A stretch of 64,000 nucleotides of DNA from Viola odorata (GCA_963691705.1 OY829540.1:66822367-66886366); one strand, 5' to 3'; numbered from the stretch's first letter, positions 11,904-25,543 are shown. Program-made: numbers and translations. Notes: generated from the letters alone by a model not told the origin.

Positions 11904-14900
11904 ATGGGAAGAAGGAAGCAATCCCATCCTCACCGGTCTGGTGCATTAGTTATACAGAATGATGGTGTTGCTAAAGAAGATTTGGAAAGACAAAAAGAAC
12001 AAGGGACCAGGCAAGTGGAAGGGGAAGAATCTGTGGGTATTGGTAAACCATATTATGTGGAAGTTGATCAAAGTAGTTGGGTCTCTAGTGAGCACTTTGA
12101 CATTTCTGAAGTTATTTTGAGAGATTTAAATATAAGAGAAGGATATTCTAGTTTTCGACTAAATGAGGACTTTTATCAGGAGTCCAAATATTCCTTAAGG
12201 TTTCAAGTGTGCAATGTCGAGGACTCTGTTCTTGGTCGTATTAAGCTAGGTCATTGGCCTGTATTTTCTTGCAACAGCATTACTATGGAGTTGGTTGAGA
12301 AATGCATCATGGATGATCGGGAAATGTATGCGGTAATTCTGTCAGGGAGTTTTGATGGACCAGATGAGTCCATCACTGGTCTTGTTCACTTGACCAGTAT
12401 TGGGTTTTTGACATTGAGGCCAACTCCTGCTGTTGAGTTTTCAAAGGAAATGATATCCTTGAGGTTGAGGGTGGAAATGCTTAAGAGTGCTTTTGATGCT
12501 TGCGAGTCACTTCTGGAAAATACCAGACAAACTTGGAAGAAGAGCATGATGAATGCTATTTCATGGTTGCGACCAGAGGTCATGACTTCAGAGACTAGGT
12601 ATGGAGTTAAGAAGCCAGTAGAAGAGTTAGTCAACTTGCTGGCAGAGATGGGAGATGATACCTCCAACTCGAGGAAGGATTCAAGGTTCGACGTTGCTGA
12701 GTTTTATGAAGCAATTAGGCCATCAAAGTGAGTTAGTTTTCCTTTTAAATCATAGTAATTCTTAGTTTTAAATTGTAATAAGCTTTTCCTCTCAATTTGA
12801 TCTAAAATACAGTTTTTTCCTCTACAGATTGGACCCATTGCTTGAAGATGACTTGCCTTATTTGCTCCCGGAGCTGAGACCATATCAGCGTCGTGCAGCA
12901 TATTGGATGGTTCAGAAAGAGAGAGGAAATTTAGAAAGTTTGGATGAAAAGGAAAGAAGTCAGTTCTTTTCTCCGTTATGCATTCCCTTAGAGTTCCTTG
13001 ATACTTGTTCAAAAATGTTCTATAATCCATTCAGGTATGGTTTTTGTCAACTCAGCATGGTTAATGAAGGTATCCTCTTCTATGTCTCACATTTACCATG
13101 AATTTCTTCAGTGGCAATGTCTCGTTGCACTCAGAATTTTCTCCACCATGTGTCTTTGGTGGAATTCTAGCTGGTAAGTAACACTCTATAAGTTCACATT
13201 CTACATATAATTTTTTTTTTTCACAAAAAGATTTTTCTGCTCTTTTCCCCTCCAAAGCTATAATTTTCAATATGGATGGAAAATAAAACATTTCAAGAAG
13301 ATTGAGGCTAATTAACTTCTCAAGGGACTTAATGCTCTTTTTAATTTCTAACGCTCACCTTGAGTTTCTGAGAGAATAAAGACTGGCAGAATATGCTGAA
13401 GGTTGTTTCTATAAAAGCTTTTATCTTTGCTCATTCTCAGAATGGTCTATGGTTTTACTTATTAATAATTATAAATAATTGTGATACATCAGTAAAACTA
13501 AGGGGTGTATTCTGGATATCATAGAAAGAGCTTTCTGAGTTTTGTTGTTGGTAGTTGCTCATAATAGAATGTTGGCAGACTGACTGTGTTTAGCAAAAAA
13601 AAAAGGGTAAGCTGACTGACTGCAGTTATTTGTGCATATCTCAGATGAGATGGGTTTGGGGAAGACCGTTGAATTGCTTGCTTGCATATTTTCTCATCGA
13701 AGGCCATCAGCTGAAGGTGGTGCCATTATTGATTCTTCATGGCAAGATACTGGTGATAAACAAGTTAACCTTAACAGATTAAAAAGGGAACGTGTTGAGT
13801 GCTTATGTGGTGCCGTGACTGAAAGTTATAAATATAAAGGACTGTGGGTGCAGTGTGATACATGTGATGCTTGGCAACATGCGGACTGTGTCGGCTATTC
13901 ACCTAGAGGAAAAAGGAAGAGGTCAACAGTGGAGTTGCAAAGGCATAGAAAGAAAACTACTACCAGTTTGATTGAGAGAGATGGGGAACATGTTTGCCAC
14001 ATGTGCACTGAACTAATACAGGCTACTGACGCTCCCATAGCTACTGGTGCTACTCTTATAGTCTGTCCAACTCCAATATTGCCTCAGTGGCATACAGAAA
14101 TTATACGGTATAACTTTTGTTTTTATTAGTTTTGTGTACTTCTCATATCTCAGCTTTCAGTTAAAGTAGGTCTTAGTGGGTTGCATCTTGAATATTTAAC
14201 TCTAAAAAGACATGCTCAATCTCTATTTTTTCTTCCTATTCCTAGATTTAGAAGAACTATGCTGAAAAGCTAATGATACTAGCATGTTCATATGGGCACT
14301 GGTCACTCCTTAGAATGGGATATAAAATTTCATGACCACCTACTATGTATTAAAACAGGTGTTCTTTAAACTAGATTTAAGTGCCATTTAGTCCTAGAGA
14401 AAAACATTAGAATATTTGCAGTGCAGATGAGGCATGCATTGTATAGTTGGTCATGAATGCCCAGGTATCCTGAGCACCTGTGTTGCTGGTCTGCATTCAT
14501 ATGCTTTTATTTTAAGGTGCACAGTCAGTTGTGCGCTCAATACACACTTCACATGCTTTTGTCCTTGCATCTAAATCTTTATGAAGCTTTCGATCCACTT
14601 GTCATAACCATTTTGTTTATTGCTTAACTTCCCACCTCTGTTAAGATGAATTATTTCTTTTACAATTTCTTAAGACTCCTCAGAGTCATTTGAATTGTTA
14701 GATTCTGCTGCTCTATATTTTTGAAAGATGCTTAAAATTAATTCAGTAACAGATTCATTGGTTGTTGTTTTTTTTTTCTTTTTCCACAGACATGTAATAA
14801 ACTTACAGACATAGGCTTATTGGCATTGATACGACCCCATTAAGGTTACTGTCAAATGACCTAGATTTGTGGGCTTCATAGAGCTACGTGCTGTGGAAAA

Positions 14901-17900
14901 TTTTAAATATTCTGGTTATGATTCATTAGTGTTTTGTTCATTATATTTTTCTTCCAACTCGCTGATCATAATTTGTTTTATTTCTAGTCATACACGATCA
15001 GGTTCTCTAAAAACTTACGTCTATGAAGGCGTAAGAGATACATCTCTAACAAATACGCCTGTCGTGGATATCAGTGAACTTGTGAATGCTGATATTGTAT
15101 TGACAACATATGATGTGCTTAAAGAGGACCTGTCACATGACTCTGATCGGCATGAAGGTGATCGCCACGTCCTGAGATTCCAAAAGAGGTTCTTACTAAC
15201 CTTTTGACTTACATGGACTCGAAATTGTTAGAAGTGTTCATAAGTTGCTTTCTTTTTATTTTTCCAAAATATGATGTGCTAATTTGCACAGGATTTCACA
15301 ATATAAGTTATAGTTTTTCCATATCTTTTAGACTGTTACCATGATTTTCGCAAGTTGTGTTAAACATGTTTTGTGAGGTGTTTATATATATTCCCCAAAC
15401 TGGGATAATACAGTTCTTGCTATTGGGTTTATGAAGTGAATGTTTCATTATGCTGATGATTGGCCATATTATTGCAGATACCCTGTTATTCCGACGGTCC
15501 TCACCAGAATATATTGGTGGAGAGTTTGCTTGGACGAGGGCCAAATGGTGGAAAGCAATGCTGCTGCTGCTACGGAAATGGCTCTTAGATTGCATTCAAA
15601 GCACCGTTGGTGTATTACTGGGACTCCTATACAACGGAAACTTGATGACTTACATGGACTTCTAAAATTCCTCAAAGCAAGCCCTTTCAATGTTTCTCGG
15701 TGGTGGGTTGATGTTATAAGAGATCCATATGAGGTTAGATGTTGTCAAAGAATTAAGCACTTGCATGAAGACATGTAGATTCTTCCACATCTTTGTTGAT
15801 GTTATCTATCTGTTCCATGATTGTTTGATTCTCTTGCTTCGGTGGTGGTATTATGTGTTCTTTGTGTTAAGTTGCATGCTGTGTGACTTTCTTAATTTTG
15901 CACCTCGTATTTGCAGAGGAGAGACCTAGGAGCAATGGAGTTTACCCATAAGTACTTCAAACAGATCATGTGGCGATCCTCAAAAATACATGTGGCAGAT
16001 GAGCTGTTGCTTCCACCTCAGGAAGAGTGTGTCTCTTGGCTTGGTTTTTCTGCAATTGAAAAGCACTTCTACCAGAGGCAGCATGAAACTTGTGTCAGTT
16101 ATGCTCGTGAAGTTATTCAAAGTTTGAAAGATGATATTCTCAGAAGAAAAATTGCAGGTTGTTAATGGTTGTTTTGCATTTTTGACTCAGTGTGATTTGG
16201 AAGCACTAGGTCATCTGAAATCTAACACTTCTTCTCGCAGGAACTGTGTCTTCTGATGCTTTGTCCGATACTTTAATCACCCATGCAGAGGCTGCAAAGC
16301 TACTCAACTCTCTCTTGAAGCTTCGGCAAGCTTGCTGCCACCCTCAAGTTGGTAGTTCTGGGCTGCGTTCTGTGCAGCAGTCACCCATGACTATGGAGGA
16401 AATATTAATGGTGAGGTAGCTATCTAAACAAATCTGATGGTTTTTTTTTGTATTATTAGTCATTGGTCCTTTTAGGGTATAGGTTCTTTATGTTCATAGG
16501 ACCTTGTTGATAGGTTCTTGTAGGTAAGACCAAGATAGAAGGGGAGGAAGCTCTGAGGCAGTTAGTGGTTGCTTTAAATGCACTTGCAGGAATAGCTATA
16601 ATTCAGCAAAAATTTTCACAAGCAGCATCATTGTACAAAGAAGCACTAGCCTTAACAGATGAACACTCTGAAGATTTTCGCCTGGATCCTTTACTTTCAA
16701 TTCACATTCATCACAACCTTGCTGAGGTACTTCCTTTGGTTAGCTATTGCTCATCAGAACGACATTCAAATGGACAGCAATTTGATGAAAGTTTCGAAAG
16801 GTCGTCCAAGAAACATAGCATTAGAACATGTAATGTAGATGCTATCAAGAAACCAGAAAGTAGCGAAGGAGAAAATTCCATTGTTGATAGTGAGAGTTTA
16901 TCGGCCTCATCTGAAAGTTGCTTAAAAAGTCAACAAAATGTAGATGATAATTGCAATTTATCATCTAGATCCTTCACCGATGAATCTTTGAGTGCAGCAT
17001 GTGAGAATTTAAAGCAGAAATACCTTTCTGTGTTTAGTTCAAAGCTCTCTGTGGCCCAGCAAGATTTCAGAAGATCCTACTCACAAGTATGCTTCTCCCA
17101 TTATATATATATATATATATTACAGAATCATGCTATGCCACACACAGCTTTTTTTTCTCCTCTGTTACCTGTCTGTTGTTATCAATTGAATAACCATATC
17201 TGTACTCTTTTTGAAGGTTTGTAATGCATTCATTGAAAGAAAGGATCAAGATACAGTCTGGTGGTTGGATGCACTACATCATGCTGAGCAGAACAAGGAC
17301 CTTTCAGATGAGCTGATAAGAAAAATTGAAGAGGCCGTCTCAGGAACCCTAAACAATTCGAGATCATCAAGGATTACGTAAGTAAATGTCATGATGACAT
17401 ATCCATGTATAATGCATGTTTGTAATTGTAGTTTTCCGTTGCTTTTTAAAGTTCTGCTGTCTACTGTTAAGAACACTAGTTACCTATTGTTAGAAGTTAT
17501 ACCCTTTCTTATGGTGGTTCTTTAAGTCACAACTTATACATCATAAAGCAAATAGCTCCTTTCTTGTAGCTAGAACAATGATTTATAAATATCTTCTTGC
17601 AAAAGGTTTCACTGATGGGTTTTAATCAACACTGGAAAAAGATAAAGAGTAAACCAAGTCTTACTCTTAGTGCTTTCATCGATTATGATTTACTATTCCA
17701 CTGGGTAAGTGAAGAATCCTGATTTTGGCATTTCATGTATACTTAATTAAGGAATTTCTATTTCCCATAATGGATTACAAAATTAAATTTGACTTTCTTG
17801 GATTTTTGAAAAGCACTGGTAGGTTATCTGATAAAGCATAATTTTACTGTCAAGCACAAGTTCAAATCTCTTTCTTACATTTTTCTTATAGATAAGATGT

Positions 17901-20900
17901 GAAATTACGCTTGTCCAAGTATCATTTATAAGGAGTAGTTAATGTTTGATCTCAATCCAGTTTCCGAAGCGTTACTGTTCTGAAGTACCATATCCAGACT
18001 CGTTTAGACACACTGGAGGTCTCCAGAAACACGCTAATAGACCGACTCTTGGAAATTGATCAGACAATGGAGAAACCAAAAGAAGAGGATATTGAGCGTG
18101 TGAGATGCTGCCGGGTTTGCCAAGCCATTGATGATGGTCCCACGTGTGTTCACTGTGAACTAGAGGACTTATTCCAGGTGAATTAGCCTTCTGCTCAACT
18201 CGATTATGTTGACCATTTTGGGTAAATATTAGATAACTTCACTTTTTTCTTTTATACTTTCGTCAGGATTATGAGGCAAGGCTCTTTCGTCTTAATAAAC
18301 TACATGGAGAGGTTATTACATCAGCCGAAGAGGCTGTAGTTCTGCAGAAAAAGAACTCTGCACTAAACCGTTTTTACTGGAATTTATCACAACCAAAGAA
18401 GAATTTAGCTTCAACTGACAGTAATGAAGAACCCAAGAAGAGAGATATTGGAGAAAGAGTAGTGGTAATTTATTTTTCCTTAGAGGTCCAAATAACTATT
18501 GCCCAGTTTAGTTGTGGTTGTTTCTGGAATAATTCAGTGAAAATCTTTACAGAGTGAGTTGTTGTCCTCAATGGATAATTCTAATCCTAAAGTAGACCTT
18601 TTATCTTTTACTGTTATTTTCCCACGGGCTACATCACTTGCTAAAGCATCTAGAAATAAGCTTAAATCAATAGACATGATGTTCAACTATTACTGTAGAT
18701 ATGTTGGCTCTTGATTGTAAAAGCTCTCTTTTTCTGTTGATAGGTTTCAAAATCACCTTCTGAACTGGAGGTCATTCTTGGGGTGATGAAAAACCATTGC
18801 AAGGCTCAGTTGGGGAAGGAAGGTATGTCAGCAGCCACCCAGCAGATACACCTTCTTGAGGTATAAATTGATCACTCCTGCTGTCTTTTTGCTCTTGTTA
18901 GATTGGCACTGAATTCAACCAATGAATCAATATTCTTGAGTGCAAGTATTCTTTAAGTTCCAAAAGTGTGATCTCAATATTTTGCCGTTTTCTCCATCTT
19001 TTCAATTGGCAAAAGGCCATGAGAAAGGAGTACAGCAATGCGAGGTCCTTGGCAGTTTCTCAAGCGCAATTTCTTCGTGCTCATGATGAAATCAAGATGG
19101 CAATATCACGGTTGCACCTGCGTGAAAATGAGGACAATACATCTATCGATGCATTAGGTCAAGATGAACTGGAATCTGCTAGTGTGCTACACTCTAATGA
19201 TAAGTTCATGTCCTTATCCTTGTTGTCACGTGTCAAAGGGAAACTTCGTTATTTGAAGGTATTGATCCTGGCTCTTCACACTTGCATAATGATCCTTATT
19301 GACTAATATGCTAGTTGGTGCCAGCTGCTAGTTGTCTGCCTTTCAACTGAAACACCACTTTGGAGTTATATAAAATTGAAGATTTTTAGAAGATTTTATT
19401 GAATCTCTTATCTTATTTGATACAAGTAATTACCTAGAGTATATATACACAGTTTAGCAGCCACTATTGCTGTGAATACAATCTAGGCATGGTCAATTAA
19501 ATCTGCCACCATGTATGAATGCAATCCATGCATTCAACATGAGTGGGCTGCTGTAAATACAGACTGAAAATATGGGAGCAAATCAGCCACCATGTATGAA
19601 TGCAATCCATGCATTCAACATGGGTGGGCAGCTGTAAATACAGACTAGAAATATGGAAATCAGTCCACACTAATGAGCTGTAAATAAATAATAGTCAACA
19701 CTCCTCAAGTTGGTGCATAGATATCACATATGCCCAACTTGCAAATCAAAGTGTGATAGGCCTTCTTATTGAGTCCCTTAGTGAACACATCAACGAGTTG
19801 TTTTTCAGACCTCACATGAGATGAGCTCAAGACACCATCAGTCAATTTCTCCTTGATGAAGTGTCGATCAATCTCAATGTGTTTTGTCCGATCATGTTGA
19901 ACTGGATTCTGGGCTATACCAATGGCAACTTTGTTGTCACAAAACAAGGATAATTTGTCTGTTTCTGACAAGTTTAATTCCTTTAATACCTTCTGTAGCC
20001 ATAGCAGCTCACACTGATGAATTATGCCATTGAGGTCCAAGTACTGCCCAAATTTACTATCCATGTATTCTGTGTCATTATCAGTCCTTAATTTTTTTAT
20101 CTTTGTATCAAATTGATTACAAACCATTTTATGGAATGACTGAAAACATGAAAAAACATCACTTTTGGCTTTTATTAAATATACCCAAGTCATCCTTGTG
20201 CAACAATCAATAAAGGTGACAAACCATCGACTTCCAGACAATGAGATAGTCTAAGTAGGTCCCCAAACATCAGAGTGAGCAGTCATAAAGGGAACAGTGC
20301 TTTTGTTGTTGCTCAAGGGATAAGAGTTTCTAGTATGCTTGGCAAACTCACAAGCATCACAAAATAGAGAATCAAATTGAGTCTTTAAAAACAAATCAGG
20401 ATATAATTTTGCTAAGACAAAAAAAGGAGGGATGCCCTAACCGTCTATGCCACTGTATTATTTCCTAGTTAACATCCTTATTTCCCCCAAAATATGCCAG
20501 AGCTGAATCTTTACCGTCCTCCAACATGTATAAGCCATCATGCAATCTACCACTACCAATCTCCCTGTTTGAAGATCCTGAAAGACACAATAATCAGGAA
20601 AAACTCAATTTTATAGTTTAGAGCTTTGGTAATGGAACTGACAGATAAGAGATTAACAGGGGATTTAGGAACATGGAATACATAAGATAGCTTTATGTTG
20701 GGAGTACAAAGAATGGAACTTGTTCCAGAAATAAGAGTCACTGAGCCATCGGCTATTCGGACATTGTCATTTTTAATGGAAGGAGTATAGTTAAGGAGTT
20801 TCTTAGAGCAGCCTGTCATGTGCCTATTCGCACCAGAATCAACAATCCAAGGATTAGTTTTAAGGTTGGAAGCATTATCTGACTTCACAATATTAGATTT

Positions 20901-23900
20901 TGTGTCAGAGGAAGATTCAATTTGTGACAACAAACCTTTGAGATGTTGGATTTCATCAAAAGAAAAAAATTCATTAGGAGTAGTGTCTGTAGATAACTTG
21001 ATGTTTTCTGACAGATTTACACGTGCCCTTGTTGAAGTGAATCGTTTTCCTCCATGCCCTTTGTTGGGTTGCCCATGTAACTTCCAACACATTTCTTTTG
21101 TATGTCTTGGCTTTCCACAATAATCACAGCGAAGATTATCCCTTTCAGAAGAATTCACCTTAGGTTGCTCGTAATGACCAGTAGCAGTCAAACCCGCCTT
21201 TTCAACTGGTGTTGTATAGAGCATAGCGCTTCTTCTGCTTTCTTCTTGCTGAATCTGGGAATATGCTGCCTCAATAGAAGGAAACAGGATTTTACCAAGG
21301 ACATTAGCTCGGGTTTGATCATACTCATTGTTCAACCCAGCTAGGAAATCATAGACCCGTTCCTTCTCAATCATTTTCTGAAATTTTGGCTGCGTCTCCA
21401 AAACAATCAGCTTGGAAGTCTTGATAATAATCAAGCTCCTGCCATAAGCCGCGGAGTTCAGAATAATACTGAGAAATTGTCATCTCACCTTGCTTCGTGC
21501 CATGGATTTTGCTTTGAATCTCAAAAATTTGGGCATCATTCCCTACTTGCGAGTAGGTAATGGCAGTGGCATCCCATATTTTTGCTGCAGAGTCGAGCAA
21601 CAAATAAGTTTTGGAAATATGAGGCTGCATTGAGTTGAAAAGCCATGCCACCACAAGTGAGTTTTCCGAATCCCAACGATTTAAGGTGGGATCGGTTTCT
21701 ACTGGTTTCGTTTTGGTACCAGTAATGTGGCCTTGCAATCCTCTAGCCTTGATGAACAATAAGCAAGACCTTGACCATGCAAGATAGTTGCAAGATAGTT
21801 GATGGTGCCATCAAGCTTTACTGGACTGATTTGCAAAGAGGGGTTGTCAAAACTAGTGACTGAAGTTTTCTTATCATCTGTAAATAAATAATAGTCAACA
21901 AAAACCAACACTGCCCCTAGACTACCATATCTTTGGGTGTGGGTTCCAGTTTAATTCCACTTTTGCCTCTCTTATTCTCCATTCTTTTCTCAAGTCTTCA
22001 CTTTTAGGCGTATGAAGCATAATTGAAAAGACAGAAATATTTATTGGCTATCATTATACCTTTCCTTTTGTTTTCTCTTCAGGGTCTGGTGCTATCCAAA
22101 CAGAAGGCCGTGCCTGACAGTGCTGATTCCTCACAGACCCAAGAGATGGATTCTGTGTCAAAGTCGGAGCAGATAGCTGAAATCCTACCTAAAGATGAGG
22201 AGGCATGCCCAATTTGTCATGAAAAGCTAAACAATCAAAAGATGGTTTTCCAATGTGGACATGTTACTTGCTGTAAATGTAAGTTTATTTGAGCTTTTTC
22301 TTTGCCATGATCTTTATCTACTAGGAAATCAATTCATCGAATCGTTTCATCTTTTTTCATCAGCTTAGGATAAAGTGTAATCTCAAGAGAGAATGAAAAT
22401 GTGGTCTACTGCAGCTCTTAAACTTTGCGCCTGGCTGTTTTGTTTATGAGTGTATCATTGCTTGGTAAATGCTACACATCATCTAGTTTCCATTTCTTAC
22501 CTAAGTTTTGCAGGTTTGTTTGCAATGACTGAGCAAAGACTGCATGATAAGTTTCAACGTAAATGGATAATGTGCCCCACCTGTCGGCAGCATACAGATT
22601 TCGGGAGCATTGCTTATGCTGATGATAGACAAGAAAAGTCTTATAATTGTGCTTGGATGGGTACAATTGAAGGACGTGAAAAGCTTGAAGCGTCTTTGAC
22701 TGTTCAAGGTTCATTTGGGACAAAGGTTGACCTTCCTAACCTAATGTCTTACTATACCAGTATATATCAAGTAATAAGATGCATGCGTACTTTTATGGTG
22801 TGCTAAGTTTTGTTATTTCCTTAGATGTTTTCCTTAACCATATGGTCTTCTATTTAAACTGTAACCTATGCTACCTTGTTTCATCAAGTTATGCTAACGT
22901 CTTTTATTGCTATTATTTTTGTTCCCTGAACTTGTGAAGATTGAAGCGGTGACAAGGAGAATATTGTGGATCAAGTCTTCTGATCCTAAAGAAAAAGTTC
23001 TGGTTTTCTCAAGTTGGAACGATGTCCTTGATGTATTAGAGCATGCTTTTAAAGCTAATGATATCACCTATATCCGGATGAAAGGTGGCAGGTAATTAAA
23101 GTTGTTGACATCTTATGATGTAATTTGTGCACTGATTTTGTGTGACAATGGATCAAACCAAAAGCCACTACCCAGGAAAACTTATTTTGTGGATTTTTTC
23201 TCTGGTCAGCGGATACCATATTATTGTGGTTGTACTCTTGCTAACTTATTACTCACGGTCTTCAACTTTGTTGATCTCCTTTCTTTTGGTGATTCTGCTA
23301 TTACTTAATAGAGCTCTACTTCTGCTTTTAATTTGATTTCTGACATTGATTCTTAATTGCAGGAAATCCCATATTGCCATCAGCCAATTTAAGGGACAAG
23401 AAATCAGTCCCAAGATAACTGGCACGAAGCGTGGTCGACAACAAGAACAAAAGTCTGTTCAGGTGTTATTGCTTTTGATCCAACATGGAGCCAATGGCCT
23501 TAATCTTCTAGAAGCACAGCATGTAATTCTTGTGGAGCCACTCCTCAACCCAGCAGCAGAAGCACAAGCAATCAGCCGGGTTCACCGAATTGGGCAAGGA
23601 AATAGGACTCTTGTCCATCGTTTTATAGTAAGTACACTACTCTTTGGATGTTACACGTACCTTAGACGCCATTAAAACTTGTACGAGAATCACTGTTTCA
23701 GTCCGATCTTTCTTTACAAATAGAGAAATGAACCTCACAGGTTCAAGGCTATATTTTGTTAGTTATATCTTCTAGATTATTGTTTGCGCTTTCCGATCAA
23801 ACATTTCTCAACATTTCTAGATTACCTTCAATTGTAGATGCATCTACTAGACTATTTCCTGCACCTTCTTATCATACATTTCTTTGTTTGCTGTTGTTCT

Positions 23901-24291
23901 TCCTGAGTTTTGCTATTGAGACGAATACTTCTGACAAGCTATTCACATGTTTCTGCACATCCTCATGCTCTTTAACCATGAAATTTGTCACATTTATGAT
24001 ATTCGTGTTACTCATATTTTCTGTTTTTATTTCTGATGTTAGGTTAAAGATACGGTGGAAGAAGGCATTTATAAACTGAACAGAAGTAGGAACACCAACT
24101 CATGCATAAGTGGGAACACCAAGAATCAAGATCAGCCTCTTTTGACCCTTAAGGATGTTGAGTCCCTATTCGCAACCGTGTCATCCACCGTACCAGAAAC
24201 CGATGAAGAGACAGAGAGTCTAAGACATTTGCCACCTTCTGTCGCTGCTGCTATGGCAGCTGAGAGGAGGCTTAAGGAGAATGGAGTATAA
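11904..24291 (+). CDS. SHPRH: SHPRH-type SNF2 helicase / PHD / RING E3 ligase (19 exons)
   Basis: Exons: 11904-12727, 12828-13034, 13112-13173, 13645-14107, 14988-15188, 15478-15733, 15917-16157, 16241-16410, 16514-17086, 17217-17377, 17961-18177, 18267-18464, 18744-18860, 19016-19258, 22083-22278, 22514-22725, 22940-23091, 23363-23627, 24043-24291. All junctions keep frame and give 1668 residues, close to the roughly 1660 of Arabidopsis At2g40770. Visible in order: DEMGLGKT (Walker A, residues 365-372), an inserted PHD finger from CLC at 417 to CHMC near 485, the DEGQ Walker B box near 605, SKHRWCITGTPI, a small CCRVC-CVHC zinc cluster, a RING finger starting CPIC at 1353 and ending CPTC near 1395, and a helicase C-domain with VHRIGQG near 1570. 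SHPRH-like proteins polyubiquitinate PCNA in post-replication repair; this is family knowledge. Intron 14 carries a copia element but its splice sites look intact. Confidence 0.93.
19377..19700 (-). repeat. 3' LTR of the copia element, with internal 81-bp duplication
   Basis: On the minus strand it begins TGTTGACTATTATTT and ends CTTCA, giving TG...CA ends. A purine-rich tract (AACTTGAGGAG) precedes it. Inside, a unit including GCCACCATGTATGAATGC is present twice, at offsets 19505 and 19586, a period of 81 bp. A TATA-like run lies near 19440-19450. Confidence 0.75.
19377..21900 (-). mobile_element. Decayed Ty1/copia retrotransposon in SHPRH intron 14
   Basis: The element is antisense to SHPRH. 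Readable copia parts on the minus strand are gag (about 21890-21370), a CCHC knuckle CDYCGKPRHTKEMCWKLH and the protease motif WIVDSGANRHMTG within 20553-21434, integrase from SGSRWFVTFIDCCTRMTWVY, and the RNase H end (LFCDNKVAIGIAQNPVQHDRTKHIEI) down to 19705. Reverse transcriptase is absent: integrase text at ...NGIIHQ runs directly into RNase H text CELLWLQ in one frame. Stops and shifts interrupt gag and the pre-integrase region. The 3' LTR is 324 bp. At the 5' end only its first about 23 bp survive (21878-21900). Flanking pentamers AAAAT (19372-19376) and AAAAC (21901-21905) may be the target duplication with one change. Confidence 0.85.
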
Positions 24292-25099
24292 CATCTTTTG
24301 TTACAACTATTCTTTTCCGATAAGCACTTTGAAACTGTGGTAAGATCGGTGCAATAAAGAAACCTCCCGGCAATGTGCATCTGCAACCAGCAGTGCTTGT
24401 AAAATCGCATAGCATGCACTTCAGTTATAGGTAATAGGTTCTTCGACCAATGGAACATGTAGCTCATCCATTTTAAATTATTTGTTTGTATCATAATAGA
24501 AATGTTCCTTCCTTAGATATCTGCACTAGTTACAGAGACTAATCAAACATTAAGTTAGGTGCTCATTCTAGATAACTGATGAATTTTCCCCTAATAATTT
24601 TCTTTGGAGATGATGAGTATTTGGTTCATCTCCTCGAATTTCCTCTCCCCTCAATTCAAATAGAAGATTAACCTAATTAAACGGAGTGACTTTTCGAGCA
24701 TGAATTTTTCTCCATTAACTTTTCATCAGCGGTAGGGTTAGAGAAAAGATCCATTTTGTGGAAAACTTTGAGTGCATGAATACCATTCTTATCGAATGGA
24801 TCATGTCATGTTGTCATTTGCCACACTGCTCAGCAGGCCAATTTGCACGTGACTCAAAATCTAGATATGAAGGAGGAGGAATACTAGCATGTGGCGTGCC
24901 TTGCCCTACTAGAACACTCCATCCATAATCCATTGCTTAGTGCTTACACGTGTTACTCCCTCGCATGTCACGTGCCACTCTTGACACGTGGAACGCTAGA
25001 ATAAGCCACATCTCCGCCGCCCAATCCTTATATATTCAAGACCTAAACCTCAATTTCTACCGGCAAATTTTGAAACCAAGCAAGAAGCATCCAATTACA
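24292..25099. promoter_or_regulatory. SHPRH 3' region and G-box-rich promoter of the next gene
   Basis: The first about 250 bp are SHPRH 3' untranslated DNA. Four ACGTG cores lie at about 24846, 24947, 24968 and 24986 (CACGTGAC, ACACGTGTT, TCACGTGCC, ACACGTGG). A TATA-like TTATATATTC lies near 25027, about 70 bp before the ATG at 25100. ACGT-core clusters are bound by bZIP/ABF and PIF-type bHLH factors, so light or ABA control is a reasonable inference. Confidence 0.5.
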
Positions 25100-25543
25100 A
25101 TGGAAACAAGTATTTGCCACACAAACAAGACAAATGCCTTTTGTTCATCTAATCTTTTGAGGAGAACCACACCCTGTTCATGCTTTCCTGTTTCTTTTCC
25201 CACTTTGATCTTCAAAACCAGAAAAAACCCAACCCAAGGGCTGTTTCTGTCACCTAATTTGAGGCATGGAATGGTGATGGAGTGTGCTAAATGGGGTAAG
25301 GATTTGGAGGCAGAGATGATGAACCTTGAAGGGGAGGATTGGATTGATGAGATGGGAGAGAAATGCAAGGAGAGGAAAGGGTTAGTGGAGATTTTGGAAT
25401 GCTTGGAAAGAGAAGCGATCATGGGAGATGATGAAGGAAGAGAAGCTGTTGATTATAACAGATCTCTGCTCTTTGATAAGAGTTCTCAAGTTTTCATTGC
25501 ACTCAAAGAACAACATGCTGCTAATCCTTCTGCCCAATCTTAG
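25100..25543 (+). CDS. Small unknown protein, probably plastid-targeted
   Basis: Intronless, 147 residues. I start at METSICHTNK (ACAATGG context). Upstream in-frame codons, including an ATG at 24965, overlap the G-box and TATA motifs and are likely promoter. The first about 60 residues are Ser/Thr/Arg-rich with few acids, like a chloroplast transit peptide. The following part (MVMECAKWGKDLEAEMMNLE) starts an acidic, probably helical domain with EDWIDEMGEKCKERKGLVEILE. The C-terminus reads DYNRSLLFDKSSQVFIALKE. I do not recognise the family and give no function. Its conserved-looking compact domain and clear promoter make it a likely real gene. Confidence 0.7.
   Translation: METSICHTNKTNAFCSSNLLRRTTPCSCFPVSFPTLIFKTRKNPTQGLFLSPNLRHGMVMECAKWGKDLEAEMMNLEGEDWIDEMGEKCKERKGLVEILECLEREAIMGDDEGREAVDYNRSLLFDKSSQVFIALKEQHAANPSAQS

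Noticed and set aside
17820..17880. tRNA/SINE-like boxes in SHPRH intron 10 (AAGTTCAAATCTC)
   Set aside because: Only a B-box-like word is convincing; no cloverleaf or target duplication could be drawn.
25057..25422. 121-codon minus-strand frame over the small plastid-type gene
   Set aside because: A shadow of the plus-strand gene, which has better start context, promoter and protein-like composition.
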